Positions 25,759-35,464 are shown, counted from the stretch's first letter. The stretch is DNA of 58,013 bases from Lachnospiraceae bacterium (GCA_900759665.1 CAAEWE010000073.1:1-58013); one strand, 5' to 3'. The notes: a model not told the origin generated them from the letters alone. Translations and numbers: made by a program.

Positions 25759-26943
25759 TTACTGATAGCTCTTTGCCAGTTTTTCAAAGGCAGGCAGAGA
25801 CCGTTTGATCATCTCCGGATCCACGCAGTATGCGATACGAACATATCCCGGACACATAAAGGAACTGCCCGGTACCACCAGCAGATTGTACTCCTTGGCT
25901 CTTGCCACAAATGCCGTGTCATCCTCCTCCAGAGCCTTAACCCAGAGATAAAAGGCTCCCTCCGGCTTAACTACCTCATATCCATACTCCGTCAATGCAT
26001 CCAGAAGCATTTTGCGGTTTCTGTCATAAGCTGCCACATCAGTCTGCTCTTCCAGACATTTTGCCACGGCAAGCTGCATCAGCGATGGGGCATTGACAAA
26101 CCCCAGAATACGATTTGCCACATTTGCTGCACAGATCACATTTTCAAAATCATCCACCTCATCAGGAATCACCAGATAACCGATACGCTCTCCCGGCAGA
26201 GACAGTGACTTGCTGTAGGAGTAACCCACGATCGTATTGTCATAATATTTCGTCAGATAAGGCACTGTAACACCATCATAAGCCAGCTCTCTGTACGGCT
26301 CATCTGCAATCAGATAGATCGCTGTACCGTATTCCTTCTGCTTGCGCTCCATCACCTCTGCCATCGCCTTAATCGTCTCCTCACTGTAGACAACACCAGT
26401 TGGATTGTTTGGGTTATTCACAATAACCGCCTTTGTCTTTGGAGTGATCCTGCTCTCAAACTCTGCTACATCCGGCTGAAATGTCGGTGGATTCGGAGAT
26501 ACCACAACCATTTTGCCATCGAAATTTGCCACATAATTATTATATTCTCCAAAATACGGAGCAAAGGCGATCACCTCATCCTCCGGATCAAGCAGTGTCT
26601 TCAGCACAACATTGAGTCCTCCGGCCGCTCCCACAGTCATCAGGATATTCTGCCCGGCAAAGGAAGTCCCGAAACGCTTATTCAGAGAATCTGCAATAGC
26701 ACTGCGGACTGTCTCATAACCGGAGTTATTCATATATCCATGGACATAACATGGGGATTCCTTCTCCAGGATCTCGCAGATTGCATTTTTCACTGCAACA
26801 GGCGGCTCCACGCTGGGATTGCCCAGACTGAAATCATAGACATTCTCTGCCCCATATTTTGCAGCCATTTTTTTGCCTTCCTCAAACATTGCTCTGGTGA
26901 CAGAACTGCCCTCTACATACTTTACCATCTTCTTCGCTATCAT
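25759..26943 (-). CDS. Class I/II pyridoxal-phosphate aminotransferase, aspartate-aminotransferase-like (394 aa)
   Basis: The ATG at 26943 follows GGAGG with an eight-base gap; the 53 upstream in-frame codons have no ribosome site and contain the promoter. Visible motifs are DFSLGNPSVEPP, NNPNNPTGVVYS, DEPYRELAYD, the PLP lysine in GYSYSKSLSLPGERIGY, and a C-terminal YVRIAYCVD Arg. Proteins of this type transfer amino groups between aspartate, alanine or aromatic acids and 2-oxo acids; the exact substrate cannot be read from the sequence. It shares a transcript with hisC. Confidence 0.9.
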   Translation of the reverse strand: MIAKKMVKYVEGSSVTRAMFEEGKKMAAKYGAENVYDFSLGNPSVEPPVAVKNAICEILEKESPCYVHGYMNNSGYETVRSAIADSLNKRFGTSFAGQNILMTVGAAGGLNVVLKTLLDPEDEVIAFAPYFGEYNNYVANFDGKMVVVSPNPPTFQPDVAEFESRITPKTKAVIVNNPNNPTGVVYSEETIKAMAEVMERKQKEYGTAIYLIADEPYRELAYDGVTVPYLTKYYDNTIVGYSYSKSLSLPGERIGYLVIPDEVDDFENVICAANVANRILGFVNAPSLMQLAVAKCLEEQTDVAAYDRNRKMLLDALTEYGYEVVKPEGAFYLWVKALEEDDTAFVARAKEYNLLVVPGSSFMCPGYVRIAYCVDPEMIKRSLPAFEKLAKSYQ

Positions 26944-27016
26944 TGCGGAACCTCCATTCTGTAATATGTCCGTCATTCGGTCTTCGTTGTCTGACCGCCC
27001 TTTTGTCTCACATACA

Positions 27017-27044
27017 AGTATACCATTCTTTTGTGTTTTTTCAA
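27017..27044 (-). promoter_or_regulatory. Promoter of the aminotransferase operon
   Basis: On the minus strand TTGAAA (27039-27044) and TATACT (27017-27022) are 16 bases apart, about 75 bases before the start codon at 26943. This supports the shorter start for the aminotransferase. Confidence 0.65.
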
Positions 27045-27124
27045 GGGAATCGTCCGCTCCTGCAAAACACATCCCACATAAATAATTTTCCGTTTCTATC
27101 AAATACCAAATTTCCTATATATTG

Positions 27125-27156
27125 AAAAAAGCACCTGATATAAATATCAGATGCTT
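27125..27156 (-). terminator. Terminator of the leftward tRNA-Lys gene
   Basis: On the minus strand AAGCATCTGATA pairs with TATCAGGTGCTT over a four-base loop, with one wobble pair, and is followed by six T. It begins about ten bases after the tRNA. Confidence 0.85.
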
Positions 27157-27165
27157 CATATATAA

Positions 27166-27238
27166 TGCGCGATCAGGGGTTCGAACCCTGGACACCCTGA
27201 TTAAGAGTCAGGTGCTCTGCCAGCTGAGCTAATCGCGC
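27166..27238 (-). tRNA. tRNA-Lys (anticodon CTT)
   Basis: Read on the minus strand, a 73-base cloverleaf starts GCGCGATTAGCTCAGC and ends with the T-arm GGGTTCGAACCCC and acceptor strand ATCGCGC plus A. The anticodon loop CTCTTAA gives CTT, reading AAG. The 3' CCA is not encoded. The sequence is identical to the tRNA at 28345-28417, which points the other way. Confidence 0.97.
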
Positions 27239-27271
27239 TTATGTCGCTGTGCTTTCGCAAGCGACTTTGCT

Positions 27272-27300
27272 ATAATAACAGATTTTCCAAAAGAATGCAA
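27272..27300 (-). promoter_or_regulatory. Promoter of the leftward tRNA-Lys gene
   Basis: TTGCAT (27295-27300) and TATTAT (27272-27277), 17 bases apart on the minus strand. The same GGTTGCATT context occurs at the promoter of the second tRNA copy, so promoter and gene were probably duplicated together. Confidence 0.8.
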
Positions 27301-27395
27301 CCCTTTTTTTCATTTTTTTAAAATTTATACCCCCCCAGGCAGCTCACAGATTATGTGTAAGCTGTTCAAGCATCATCTTAAAGGGTGCATTCCCG

Positions 27396-28169
27396 TTAAT
27401 TCATAAAAAGCTGGGACCAGTAGTATTTGTCGCCCTTCGTGGATGCATAATATCCTACGCCCATATAGGTGTAGTCCGGGGACATGATCTGGGCACGGTG
27501 GCCTGCGTCTTCCATCCACTTTGTCACAACGTCCTTTGGAGTCTTGCAGCCGGAAGCAATGTTTTCTCCTGCGGACTCATAGACAATCTTCTGATCCGTA
27601 AGAACACTGCAGCCGTTTCTGCCATCCGGTCTGTTGGGAGAATTCTCTGTAACAAGCTCCTTTGCCCGGATATTAGCAGCTTTATTTAACGCATCACTTG
27701 CCTTTAATGGAGATAGTCCCTCCTTAGCCCTTTCCTCATTGACAAGCTGCAGCACCTGAGCGGCATATTGGTCAGCTGTGGAAACGGATGCATACTTATC
27801 GATCCTGACGACTCCGGAATACTTTCCTGTCGTGATCCGGGAACCGGAAGTCTTATAAGCACGCACTTTAATATAGTAAACTTTATTTTTCTTCAGCTTA
27901 CTTAACTTAAATGTCGATGTCCTTGTCGCTCCGATCTGCGTATATTTCCCCTTGCGGGAATTTGCAAGAAATACCTGATAGCCTGTCACGCCGGAAATTT
28001 TCCGGATCGTCAGCTCTGCCGTGGTCTTCGTGCGTTTGCTGACGCCGGCTGTGGTCTTCCCTATGGCCTTTGCCTTTCCTGCCGGCCACTGCATCATGCT
28101 GATACACAACAACACTGCCAGAAAACAAACGGCTCTCCTTATTATTTTTGTTTTATTCATAAGAATCAT
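27396..28169 (-). CDS. Secreted CAP-domain (SCP-like) protein with an FN3-like domain (257 aa)
   Basis: A signal peptide (RRAVCFLAVLLCISMMQWPAGKAKA) is followed by an FN3-like domain (TTAELTIRKISGVTGYQVFL to GKYSGVVRI) and a C-terminal CAP domain (QVLQLVNEERAKEGLSPL, ESAGENIASG, HRAQIMSPDYTYMGVGYY). Bacterial CAP proteins are secreted; their function is mostly unknown, with roles suggested in wall binding or spore biology. Two starts fit: 28169 with AAAGG nearby, and 28160. It lies between two identical divergent tRNA-Lys genes. A terminator is not evident downstream. Confidence 0.9.
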   Translation of the reverse strand: MILMNKTKIIRRAVCFLAVLLCISMMQWPAGKAKAIGKTTAGVSKRTKTTAELTIRKISGVTGYQVFLANSRKGKYTQIGATRTSTFKLSKLKKNKVYYIKVRAYKTSGSRITTGKYSGVVRIDKYASVSTADQYAAQVLQLVNEERAKEGLSPLKASDALNKAANIRAKELVTENSPNRPDGRNGCSVLTDQKIVYESAGENIASGCKTPKDVVTKWMEDAGHRAQIMSPDYTYMGVGYYASTKGDKYYWSQLFMN

Positions 28170-28199
28170 CTAACCTTTCCATTATGATCAATTTGTCAT

Positions 28200-28227
28200 A
28201 GTATAGCACGATTCCCCGGTATTGCAA
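28200..28227 (-). promoter_or_regulatory. Promoter of the CAP-domain gene
   Basis: On the minus strand TTGCAA (28222-28227) and TATACT (28200-28205) are 16 bases apart, about 30 bases before the start codon. Confidence 0.65.
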
Positions 28228-28289
28228 AGTCTCCCTGCTGTTTCTTTAACAAAAATTCACACTTTTTTGAATTTTTTTCAAAAAAGGGG

Positions 28290-28318
28290 TTGCATTTTGT
28301 CATAAGGTTGTATATAAT
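28290..28318 (+). promoter_or_regulatory. Promoter of the rightward tRNA-Lys gene
   Basis: TTGCAT (28290-28295), 17 bases, then the perfect TATAAT (28313-28318), 26 bases before the tRNA. Confidence 0.9.
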
Positions 28319-28344
28319 GAATTCGTTGTCGCAAAGACAAGTGA

Positions 28345-28417
28345 GCGCGATTAGCTCAGCTGGCAGAGCACCTGACTCTTAATCAGGGTGTCCAGGGTTC
28401 GAACCCCTGATCGCGCA
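28345..28417 (+). tRNA. tRNA-Lys (anticodon CTT), second copy
   Basis: The same 73-base sequence as the tRNA at 27166-27238, on the opposite strand: GCGCGATTAGCTCAGC at the 5' end, anticodon loop CTCTTAA, GGGTTCGAACCCC T-arm. No CCA is encoded. The upstream promoter is stronger than that of the first copy. Confidence 0.97.
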
Positions 28418-28420
28418 TTG

Positions 28421-28465
28421 AAGGTCCTAATTTGATAGATGTCTATCGGGTTGGGGCTTTTTTTC
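28421..28465 (+). terminator. Terminator of the rightward tRNA-Lys gene
   Basis: GTCCTAATTTGATAGA pairs with TCTATCGGGTTGGGGC through several G-U pairs and is followed by seven T. The remaining bases up to the lysozyme gene (28466-28658) hold no other feature I can support apart from GGAGG before its start. Confidence 0.75.
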
Positions 28466-28658
28466 TACATATATTTACTTTACGACAGACATCATACGAC
28501 CATGCCGGAAGCTCTTTTTCCAGCATACATCATATTTTTGACAAAAACGCTTCTTATAATGTCTGTAATAAAATTCTGATACATATCAACACACGCACCG
28601 GTTTTTCATTGAATATTTTTACCATTAAGAATATACGACACGACCATAGGAGGATTTT

Positions 28659-30464
28659 ATGAGAAAAAATTTCTTGATCAGTACATTACTTGGCATATCA
28701 CTGCTGCTTTCTTCTGTATCCGGCATTCCGCAGGCAGAGGCAGTTGCAACTGCTTCTGTCTCTTCACGGCAGGCTGCTTCATCTCCTTTGACAACGACAG
28801 CTTCCGATGCAGATCCATTGCCACCGGAGCAGAATGATCCCGGCTATGAACGTCTTTCGGGAGCCTACGAGCCTGCTGCCGAGGAGAATATTAGCGCAGA
28901 CACAGCCACGGATACAGCAAAAACCGATTCTTCCTCCGGAGTTCTTTCTATCAATCCTGCCGGTTCCCGCCTGAAGCAGGTGAGCTCTTCTGTCAGCAAT
29001 TATACCAGAAAGACCTACACCCACGCTTCCGATTTCGATGGCATGAATATTTACAACGGCATTGATGTCTCTTATCATCAGGGCGATATCGACTGGGCAG
29101 CAGTCAAGGCAGACGGCATTGATTTTGCCATTCTGAGACTTGGCTACCGTGGATATTCCAATGGTTCCCTTGTCACAGATTCCAAATTTACCTCATATAT
29201 CCGTGATGCCATTTCCGTCGGTATGCCTTTGGGCGTATACTTCTGGACCGAGGCCATCAACGTGGACGAGGCAGTCCAGGAGGCACAATATGTTATTTCG
29301 AAACTGGCACCTTATCAGTCCTCCATCACCATGCCGGTTGTGATCGACTGGGAGCTAAACAATAACAGCCGTCACGGCGGACTTTCCAAGGAGACAAATA
29401 CCACCATCTGTACCGCTTTCTGTGACCTTGTCAAACAAAGTGGATATACCCCCATGATCTATGCCAATATCAGCGACCTGAACAATAACCTTGACGGCGA
29501 AGCTCTCTCCGAGAAATATGAGATCTGGGTCGCCCGCTACAATAATATTGTCAACAATGCCACGACGCATTTCTACGGCAAATACAGCATCTGGCAGTAT
29601 GCCAGCAATGGAGCTGTGGACGGCATTTCCGGCAATGTGGATATGAACTTCTGGTATACCGGCGGAAGTCCTTCCGCCCCATCCTTTACCCATAGCACCA
29701 CACAGAGTGCCATTGCGACACCAACCCCGGAGCCGGATGATACAGACGATATTGACGAACTATTTGACGTCGGGAATGTCTCCGCAAAATCCTACGCCAA
29801 AAAGCTGTCCCTCTCCTGGGACACCGTAGAAGATGCAGATGGTTATCAGATCTGGCGCAAGGATACCTATAACGGCTCCTACAAAAAGATCAAAGAGATC
29901 GAAGATGCAGACAAAACATCTTATACGAACAGCGGTCTTGCCGCAAATCACGAATATTACTACAAAATACGTGCATACCACAAAAATTCCGACGAAATGA
30001 TATACTCCGATTATACAGTTATCACCGCCGCCACAAAGGCATCCAGCCGGGTTGGAGTTCCCAAGAAATCCTTTGTTCTTTACAAAACCCCGGTCAAAAA
30101 AGCAGCAAAACTGATCACGGTAAAAAGAGGCATGCCTTTGGAGTATGTCGGTATCACTTACCGCAGTAACGGCAGCAAATTCCACCATTTCCGTTATCAT
30201 ACCTCTTCTAAGGTATATAACGGCTATAGCGTGACCAGATCCGGAATGACCTGGCATACGCAGGGAACAACCTCTGCCCGATTAAATCTGCGCAGAACCG
30301 CAGGAACCTCCGGCAAACTGATCACAAGCCTGCCAAAAAACACCGCTGTTCCACTGCTTGGCACCAAAAAGGTCAAGGGCTCCATCTGGTATAAGGTAAG
30401 TTTCTCCACAAAGAAAAACACTGTAGTAACCGGATATGTGGCTGGAAATTATATCAAAAAATAA
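28659..30464 (+). CDS. Secreted GH25 lysozyme with FN3 and SH3-like domains (601 aa)
   Basis: The ATG follows AGGAGG. After a signal peptide (FLISTLLGISLLLSSVSG) and a Ser/Thr-rich linker, residues about 125-340 form a glycoside hydrolase family 25 domain: NGIDVSYHQGDIDW, FAILRLGYRG, VVIDWELN with the catalytic Asp/Glu, and a final NVDMNFWY. Then comes a fibronectin type III domain (LSLSWDTVEDADGYQIW to DYTVITAAT) and a C-terminal SH3b-type repeat (ARLNLRRTAGTSGKLITSLP). GH25 enzymes cut the glycan strand of peptidoglycan between MurNAc and GlcNAc. This one probably works in wall remodelling and binds the wall through the SH3 part. It is a single-gene unit ended by a strong terminator. Confidence 0.93.
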   Translation: MRKNFLISTLLGISLLLSSVSGIPQAEAVATASVSSRQAASSPLTTTASDADPLPPEQNDPGYERLSGAYEPAAEENISADTATDTAKTDSSSGVLSINPAGSRLKQVSSSVSNYTRKTYTHASDFDGMNIYNGIDVSYHQGDIDWAAVKADGIDFAILRLGYRGYSNGSLVTDSKFTSYIRDAISVGMPLGVYFWTEAINVDEAVQEAQYVISKLAPYQSSITMPVVIDWELNNNSRHGGLSKETNTTICTAFCDLVKQSGYTPMIYANISDLNNNLDGEALSEKYEIWVARYNNIVNNATTHFYGKYSIWQYASNGAVDGISGNVDMNFWYTGGSPSAPSFTHSTTQSAIATPTPEPDDTDDIDELFDVGNVSAKSYAKKLSLSWDTVEDADGYQIWRKDTYNGSYKKIKEIEDADKTSYTNSGLAANHEYYYKIRAYHKNSDEMIYSDYTVITAATKASSRVGVPKKSFVLYKTPVKKAAKLITVKRGMPLEYVGITYRSNGSKFHHFRYHTSSKVYNGYSVTRSGMTWHTQGTTSARLNLRRTAGTSGKLITSLPKNTAVPLLGTKKVKGSIWYKVSFSTKKNTVVTGYVAGNYIKK

Positions 30465-30486
30465 CTATATGATAACATCATAAAGC

Positions 30487-30530
30487 AAAAAGTCCTTGAT
30501 ATCTGTTTAAAATATCAAGGACTTTTTGTT
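30487..30530. terminator. Bidirectional intrinsic terminator between GH25 and glgB
   Basis: AGTCCTTGATAT (30491-30502) and ATATCAAGGACT (30512-30523) form a perfect 12-bp stem with A-run before and T-run after, so it can end both converging transcripts. Confidence 0.92.
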
Positions 30531-30594
30531 ATGTATACCTTATATAACGGAGTCGGAAAACAAATCATTTCCACGGCTTCTTTCGAGGCTGATT

Positions 30595-32829
30595 TTATTT
30601 TTCTCTATAATCGTACTCATATACTGTCACGGAAAGCGGCGGCAATGTCATCTGAATAGAATATGTTCTGCCATCACAAGGCTCCTGCTTTGCCGTGAGT
30701 ACCTTCGGATTAACAATACCGGTTCCTCCGAATCTCTTTTCATCGGAAGATAAGATTTCCTTGTAGGTACCCGGACACGGTACACCAAACAGCATATTTT
30801 CCCTTGTGACCGGCGTAAAGTTACACAGGAACAAAAGCTGTCTCTTAGCCGTCGCACCACGCCGCACAAAGGTTACAACACTCATATCCGCATTTTCACA
30901 GCTCATCCATTCAAAACCAATTGGATCACTGTCGTTTGTATAAAGTGCATCATACTCCTGATATAATTTGTTTAATGCCTTTACATAATCCTGCATCTGG
31001 TGGTTTTTCTCCTCTCCCAGCAGATCCCAGTCAAGACTTCTCGCCTCACTCCACTCACGAAACTGTGCAAACTCCTGTCCCATGAAAAGAAGCTTTTTGC
31101 CCGGATGACCATACATAAAACCATATGCCGTCCGCAGATTTGCAAACTTATCATCAAGCTCACCCGGCATTTTATTGATCATGGATCCCTTGCCATGTAC
31201 TACCTCATCGTGAGAAAGCACCTGGATAAAATTCTCACTGTATGCATACTGCAGACTAAAAGTCAGGCGTCCATGATTCGGTCCACGAAACAACGGATCC
31301 ATATGCATATATTCTAAGAAATCATTCATCCACCCCATGTTCCACTTAAACAGGAAGCCTAAGCCCCCCATCTGTGTCGGCGATGTCACCCCGGCCCATG
31401 CGGTAGACTCCTCGGCAATGATCATGGTGCCTGGCTCTTCCTTTTCAAATACCTGATTCATGTGCTGGAACAGATGGATCGCATCAAAGTTTTCATTGCC
31501 GCCCTTCTCATTTGGCAGCCATTCACCATCATTCTTGCCGTAATCCAGATAAAGCATAGATGCCACAGCATCCACACGAAGTCCGTCCACATGGAACTTT
31601 TTAAGCCAGAACAGTCCGTTGGCAAGAAGAAAATTCTCGACTTCCTTTTTCTTGTAGTTAAAGATCAGTGTCCCCCAATGCGGATGCTCTCCGCGGCGTT
31701 TGTCCGGATGCTCATAAAGTGCCTGTCCGTCAAACTGTGCCAGACCATGAGCATCTTTCGGAAAATGTGCCGGTACCCAGTCCAGGATCACACTGATCCC
31801 CTGGCTATGCATGTAATCCACAAAATACATAAAATCCTCTGGCGACCCATAACGGCGTGTCGGCGCATAATAGCCCGTCACCTGATATCCCCAGGAACCG
31901 TCAAACGGATGCTCCGCAATTCCCATCAGTTCCACATGGGTATAGCCCATTTCCTTCACATAAGCTGCAAGCTCCACAGCAAGCTCTCTATAATTATAAA
32001 ATCCGTCCTCGGTACCATCATCCTTCTTGCGCCAGGATCCCGGATGTACCTCATAAATTGCCATCGGCTCCTTACGCCGGCTGTCTCGCGTCTCCTTGCG
32101 CCGGCTGGTCATCCACTTCCGGTCCGTCCAGCGGAAGCCCCGGAGATCTGCAACCACCGATGCATTGTCCGGTCGCATCTCTGAACAGTTTGCATATGGA
32201 TCTGCCTTCATCAGGATCTCATCTGTCCGGGTCAGTATCTGATATTTATAGACGGCCCATGGCTCTACTCCCGGAATAAAAAGTTCATAAACACCGGATA
32301 CCTCCAGCGTCCGCATTGGATGAAGCCTGCCATCCCACATATTGAAATTGCCCACAACACTGACAGCTCTGGCATGCGGTGCCCATACTGCAAAGTATGT
32401 ACCCTTAACTCCATTGATCTCCATTGGATGTGCTCCCAGCTTGTCAAAGATCTGATAATGCTTCCCTTCGGCAAAAAGATAAAGATCCAGACTGGATATT
32501 TGTGGTGCAAAACAATATGGATCTGCTGTCACGACCACATCATCCTCACCATACTTGATATTTAACAGATACGGTGCTTTTAATTTCTTGCGGGTCTCCA
32601 CATACTTTCCGAAGAAACCGCTGCCCGGCTCAACCTCCTCCAGCTCGGTCGGGTGATTTCCACGCATATCCGTCACAGTAACAGACTGTGCCTCCGGACG
32701 GTACACGGTAAAGATCTGCCCCTTTCCAAAATCATGTAAACCCAAAATATTATGAGGGGCATTATGTCTGCCCTCCAGTAATTCATCATACTCCACCCAA
32801 TTGATCCACTGATCTAACTTCTCCTGCAT
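30595..32829 (-). CDS. glgB: 1,4-alpha-glucan branching enzyme (744 aa)
   Basis: A family 13 branching enzyme. The ATG at 32829 has GGAGG five bases before it; in-frame codons further upstream lack a site. An N-terminal CBM48 region (GTYFAVWAPHARAVSVVGNF) precedes the catalytic barrel with DWVPAHFPKD, the nucleophile Asp in DGLRVDAVASMLYLDYG, the acid Glu in MIIAEESTAW and VLSHDEVVHGKGS. The enzyme forms alpha-1,6 branches in glycogen. Other glycogen genes (glgC, glgA, glgP) are not in the window; the phosphoglucomutase at 36609-38339 is functionally linked but separated by the endoglucanase. It looks monocistronic. Confidence 0.96.
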   Translation of the reverse strand: MQEKLDQWINWVEYDELLEGRHNAPHNILGLHDFGKGQIFTVYRPEAQSVTVTDMRGNHPTELEEVEPGSGFFGKYVETRKKLKAPYLLNIKYGEDDVVVTADPYCFAPQISSLDLYLFAEGKHYQIFDKLGAHPMEINGVKGTYFAVWAPHARAVSVVGNFNMWDGRLHPMRTLEVSGVYELFIPGVEPWAVYKYQILTRTDEILMKADPYANCSEMRPDNASVVADLRGFRWTDRKWMTSRRKETRDSRRKEPMAIYEVHPGSWRKKDDGTEDGFYNYRELAVELAAYVKEMGYTHVELMGIAEHPFDGSWGYQVTGYYAPTRRYGSPEDFMYFVDYMHSQGISVILDWVPAHFPKDAHGLAQFDGQALYEHPDKRRGEHPHWGTLIFNYKKKEVENFLLANGLFWLKKFHVDGLRVDAVASMLYLDYGKNDGEWLPNEKGGNENFDAIHLFQHMNQVFEKEEPGTMIIAEESTAWAGVTSPTQMGGLGFLFKWNMGWMNDFLEYMHMDPLFRGPNHGRLTFSLQYAYSENFIQVLSHDEVVHGKGSMINKMPGELDDKFANLRTAYGFMYGHPGKKLLFMGQEFAQFREWSEARSLDWDLLGEEKNHQMQDYVKALNKLYQEYDALYTNDSDPIGFEWMSCENADMSVVTFVRRGATAKRQLLFLCNFTPVTRENMLFGVPCPGTYKEILSSDEKRFGGTGIVNPKVLTAKQEPCDGRTYSIQMTLPPLSVTVYEYDYREK

Positions 32830-33015
32830 AACATCCTCCAATCGTTCTATAGTAACTTTCCATTCCTTTCTCAGCCTGCCGGATTTGAACCGAAGGCACA
32901 TTTCGCAGTGCGAAAATATCATAAAATAACGAAAACCTCCTACACAATCGCATAGAAGGTTCTAAAAAAGCTTGTGTTACTATTATAATTGATTGACAGA
33001 AATTCGTCAATGAAT

Positions 33016-33046
33016 AAGGCAGAGTTCCTTGTCGGAAACCCTGCCT
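33016..33046 (-). terminator. Probable terminator of the endoglucanase gene
   Basis: On the minus strand AGGCAGGGTTTCC can pair with GGAACTCTGCCT with one bulge. The trailing T-run is weak (TTATTC), so the call is moderate. Confidence 0.5.
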
Positions 33047-33087
33047 CACTCGTCGCAAATTTATATCATCTGTTTAAGGAAGAAACC

Positions 33088-35409
33088 CTATTTTGTAAAC
33101 TTTGTGCCATCTGCATTGTATGCACCGTCACAAATCTCAATCTTCACATAAGATGCTCCTGTATACGTGTTGGTTGTCAGCCACAGCCAAGGATAACCGG
33201 TCAGATTATCCTTATCCAGCTTGACATATTTGCCAACCCAGATCTGATTGGTGTTCTGATCGTAATCCACATCAAACTTCGCTGCACCGTCTTCCTCTTC
33301 CATATATCCCACCTGCAGATCTGCACCCTTACTCGCCTCATTGTCTGCCGGATATACACGGATACAAGGCTCTTCAATCTTGCTCCAGTCAGTCTTCAGA
33401 TGAATATTCCAGTATTCCTTATTGATGATTGCCTGCAGATCCTCTGTCGGATTGCCGTCGGCATCCGTAATGCTTGTGGTATATCCAATACCATGGTAGA
33501 TTGGGTGGAATACATCGCCTCTCTCCTTTTTAACGATCTCAGCCTCAGGATCACCGGTATGACGCATGAACTCGCCTTCCCATGTATAAAGCACCTTAGG
33601 GTTCTTATTCTCAACGGTTGGTACCACACAAATGCCGGTATTGACTAACTTCGCATTTTTCGGAAGCTCTGGAACCTTGTTACCGGTCATTTCTGCAAAA
33701 AGCTCTCCCACATCACCATATGAGAAATATCCTCTCTTGCGCTCATAGTAATGACCTTCATCCCAAAGTACCGGGCAGTATCCGCTATCCAGACACTGCG
33801 TGAAAAGCTCTTTCATGAAATCGATCACATTGTCCTTGTATCCCTTAACACATCCACACTCGCCGATGATCACTCCATATCCCTGATCGGTGAATTTCTT
33901 CAGACGTGCCAGAGACTCTGTCATGTACTTGTGATCTTCCTCGGTTCCCCATGTATCACGGTATCCCCAAGATGTTGTTGATGTTGCGGAGATACAGTAG
34001 TCGGTAGGGTCATAATAGTGTACAGATACACTCAGCTTATTATTTCCGTTTTCTTCGGTATCCTTTGGCATAATATAACGATCATCCATCGTACCATCTG
34101 TCTTATAATAATCGCTGGCATATCCACCGATCACGCAGGACTCATTTCCCGTTCCAGGAATCAGAAGATGACGATATGCGTTATTGCCGCCTGTGCTTCT
34201 GACAATGTCAACAAATTTCTGATTGATCTGATTTACCATTTTGTAAATATCATTAGCATCCTGACCAAGCTTACCGGTCTGGTTTGACTGACCTTTCTCC
34301 GGATGGTTGTAATCATCGTTTAGACGACCACTGAGCTCCTCATTGGCACCCTCAAAAATCAGGTGATCAGAATACTCTTTGTAACGGTTTGCGATCTGTG
34401 TCCAGAATGCTGTGTATTTCTTCCATGCTTCATCACGGATCGGAGTTTCTTTGGCATCATACTCCTCTGCACCAAACATTCCCCACCATCCACCATCCCA
34501 ATGGATGTTGATGATCACGTACATTTCATCGTTTAATGCATAATTGATCACTTCCTCAACACGGTTAAACAGCTCCTCGCTGATCGTGTAGTTTCCGTCT
34601 GTGGACATAAAGTTGGACCATGCTACCGGTACACGGACTGTCTTGATCCCGTATGCCTTTAATCCGTCAAATGTCTTCTGGGTTGCTACCGGGTTACCGG
34701 CACTTGTCTCACATTCCTTAACTGTCTTCCAGTTACCCATGCAGTTGGACTGCTCCATCTGGTTTCCAAGGTTCCAGCCAAGTCCCATTGCAGGCATAAG
34801 ATCCTGGGAAGAAAGCTCTTTTCTCATAAGGCCGTTATCCTTTGTGGTAATGCCGTTTGCTGACTTGTGCTCCTCACCAACATTGGACATTTTCAGAAGC
34901 TCTTCCTTATTTGCCGGAGCTGCTGACTCTGCTGCCGGAGCAGAAGTCTGTGGTGCAGACGCTGATGCCTGTGGAGCCTGTGTGGTAACGGCTGCGTTGG
35001 TTGTTGGTACTGCTGTAGGAGCCTTCGTAGATGTAGAAGCGGCTGCCTTTGCAGTTACCTTTACCTTTGCGGTTAATTTCTTTGTTTTATTTTTTCCTTT
35101 TTCTTTGTAAGCCACCTTACAAGTGATTTTTGCAGATCCTTTCTTTACAGCCTTTACTTTACCGTTCTTTACAGTTGCCACCTTCTTGTTGCTGGTGGAC
35201 CATTTCAGTTTTGCCTTTGCCGGCTTGTTCTTTACCTTTAATTTTTTGGACTGACCTGCTTTTAAGGTAAGAGAAGTTTTATTGAATGCAATCTTCTTTG
35301 CCTTTGCTGCTTTTGCAGCAGATGCCAGTGTCGTCATGCCATTCATGGATAAAACCAGAGCAGACGCCAGCACCAGTGCCGTCAGTCGGTTGAAACTTTT
35401 ACGCTTCAT
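33088..35409 (-). CDS. Secreted GH5 endoglucanase (cellulase) with N-terminal Ig-like domain (773 aa)
   Basis: The ATG at 35409 has GGAGG upstream. A signal peptide (ALVLASALVLSMNGMTTLASA) is followed by a Lys-rich Big_2-like domain (KWSTSNKKVATVKNGKVKAV), a Thr/Ala/Pro linker, and a GH5 barrel from about residue 200: MGLGWNLGNQ, VRVPVAWSNFM, IINIHWDGGWW, the acid/base Glu in LIFEGANEEL and the nucleophile Glu in VIIGECGC. The C-terminal 180 residues form a beta-rich region that could bind carbohydrate. The enzyme should cut beta-1,4-glucans such as cellulose, glucan or mannan outside the cell. A divergent AraC-family regulator is the probable controller. Confidence 0.94.
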   Translation of the reverse strand: MKRKSFNRLTALVLASALVLSMNGMTTLASAAKAAKAKKIAFNKTSLTLKAGQSKKLKVKNKPAKAKLKWSTSNKKVATVKNGKVKAVKKGSAKITCKVAYKEKGKNKTKKLTAKVKVTAKAAASTSTKAPTAVPTTNAAVTTQAPQASASAPQTSAPAAESAAPANKEELLKMSNVGEEHKSANGITTKDNGLMRKELSSQDLMPAMGLGWNLGNQMEQSNCMGNWKTVKECETSAGNPVATQKTFDGLKAYGIKTVRVPVAWSNFMSTDGNYTISEELFNRVEEVINYALNDEMYVIINIHWDGGWWGMFGAEEYDAKETPIRDEAWKKYTAFWTQIANRYKEYSDHLIFEGANEELSGRLNDDYNHPEKGQSNQTGKLGQDANDIYKMVNQINQKFVDIVRSTGGNNAYRHLLIPGTGNESCVIGGYASDYYKTDGTMDDRYIMPKDTEENGNNKLSVSVHYYDPTDYCISATSTTSWGYRDTWGTEEDHKYMTESLARLKKFTDQGYGVIIGECGCVKGYKDNVIDFMKELFTQCLDSGYCPVLWDEGHYYERKRGYFSYGDVGELFAEMTGNKVPELPKNAKLVNTGICVVPTVENKNPKVLYTWEGEFMRHTGDPEAEIVKKERGDVFHPIYHGIGYTTSITDADGNPTEDLQAIINKEYWNIHLKTDWSKIEEPCIRVYPADNEASKGADLQVGYMEEEDGAAKFDVDYDQNTNQIWVGKYVKLDKDNLTGYPWLWLTTNTYTGASYVKIEICDGAYNADGTKFTK

Positions 35410-35464
35410 AATCATTTCCTCCTTTTCTACGTGCAACTATGTATTCTTTCTTTCATAAAAATAT

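Noticed and set aside
27166..28417. tRNA-Lys genes as integration (att) sites of a mobile element
   Set aside because: The copies are complete and inverted, not direct partial repeats, and no integrase lies nearby.
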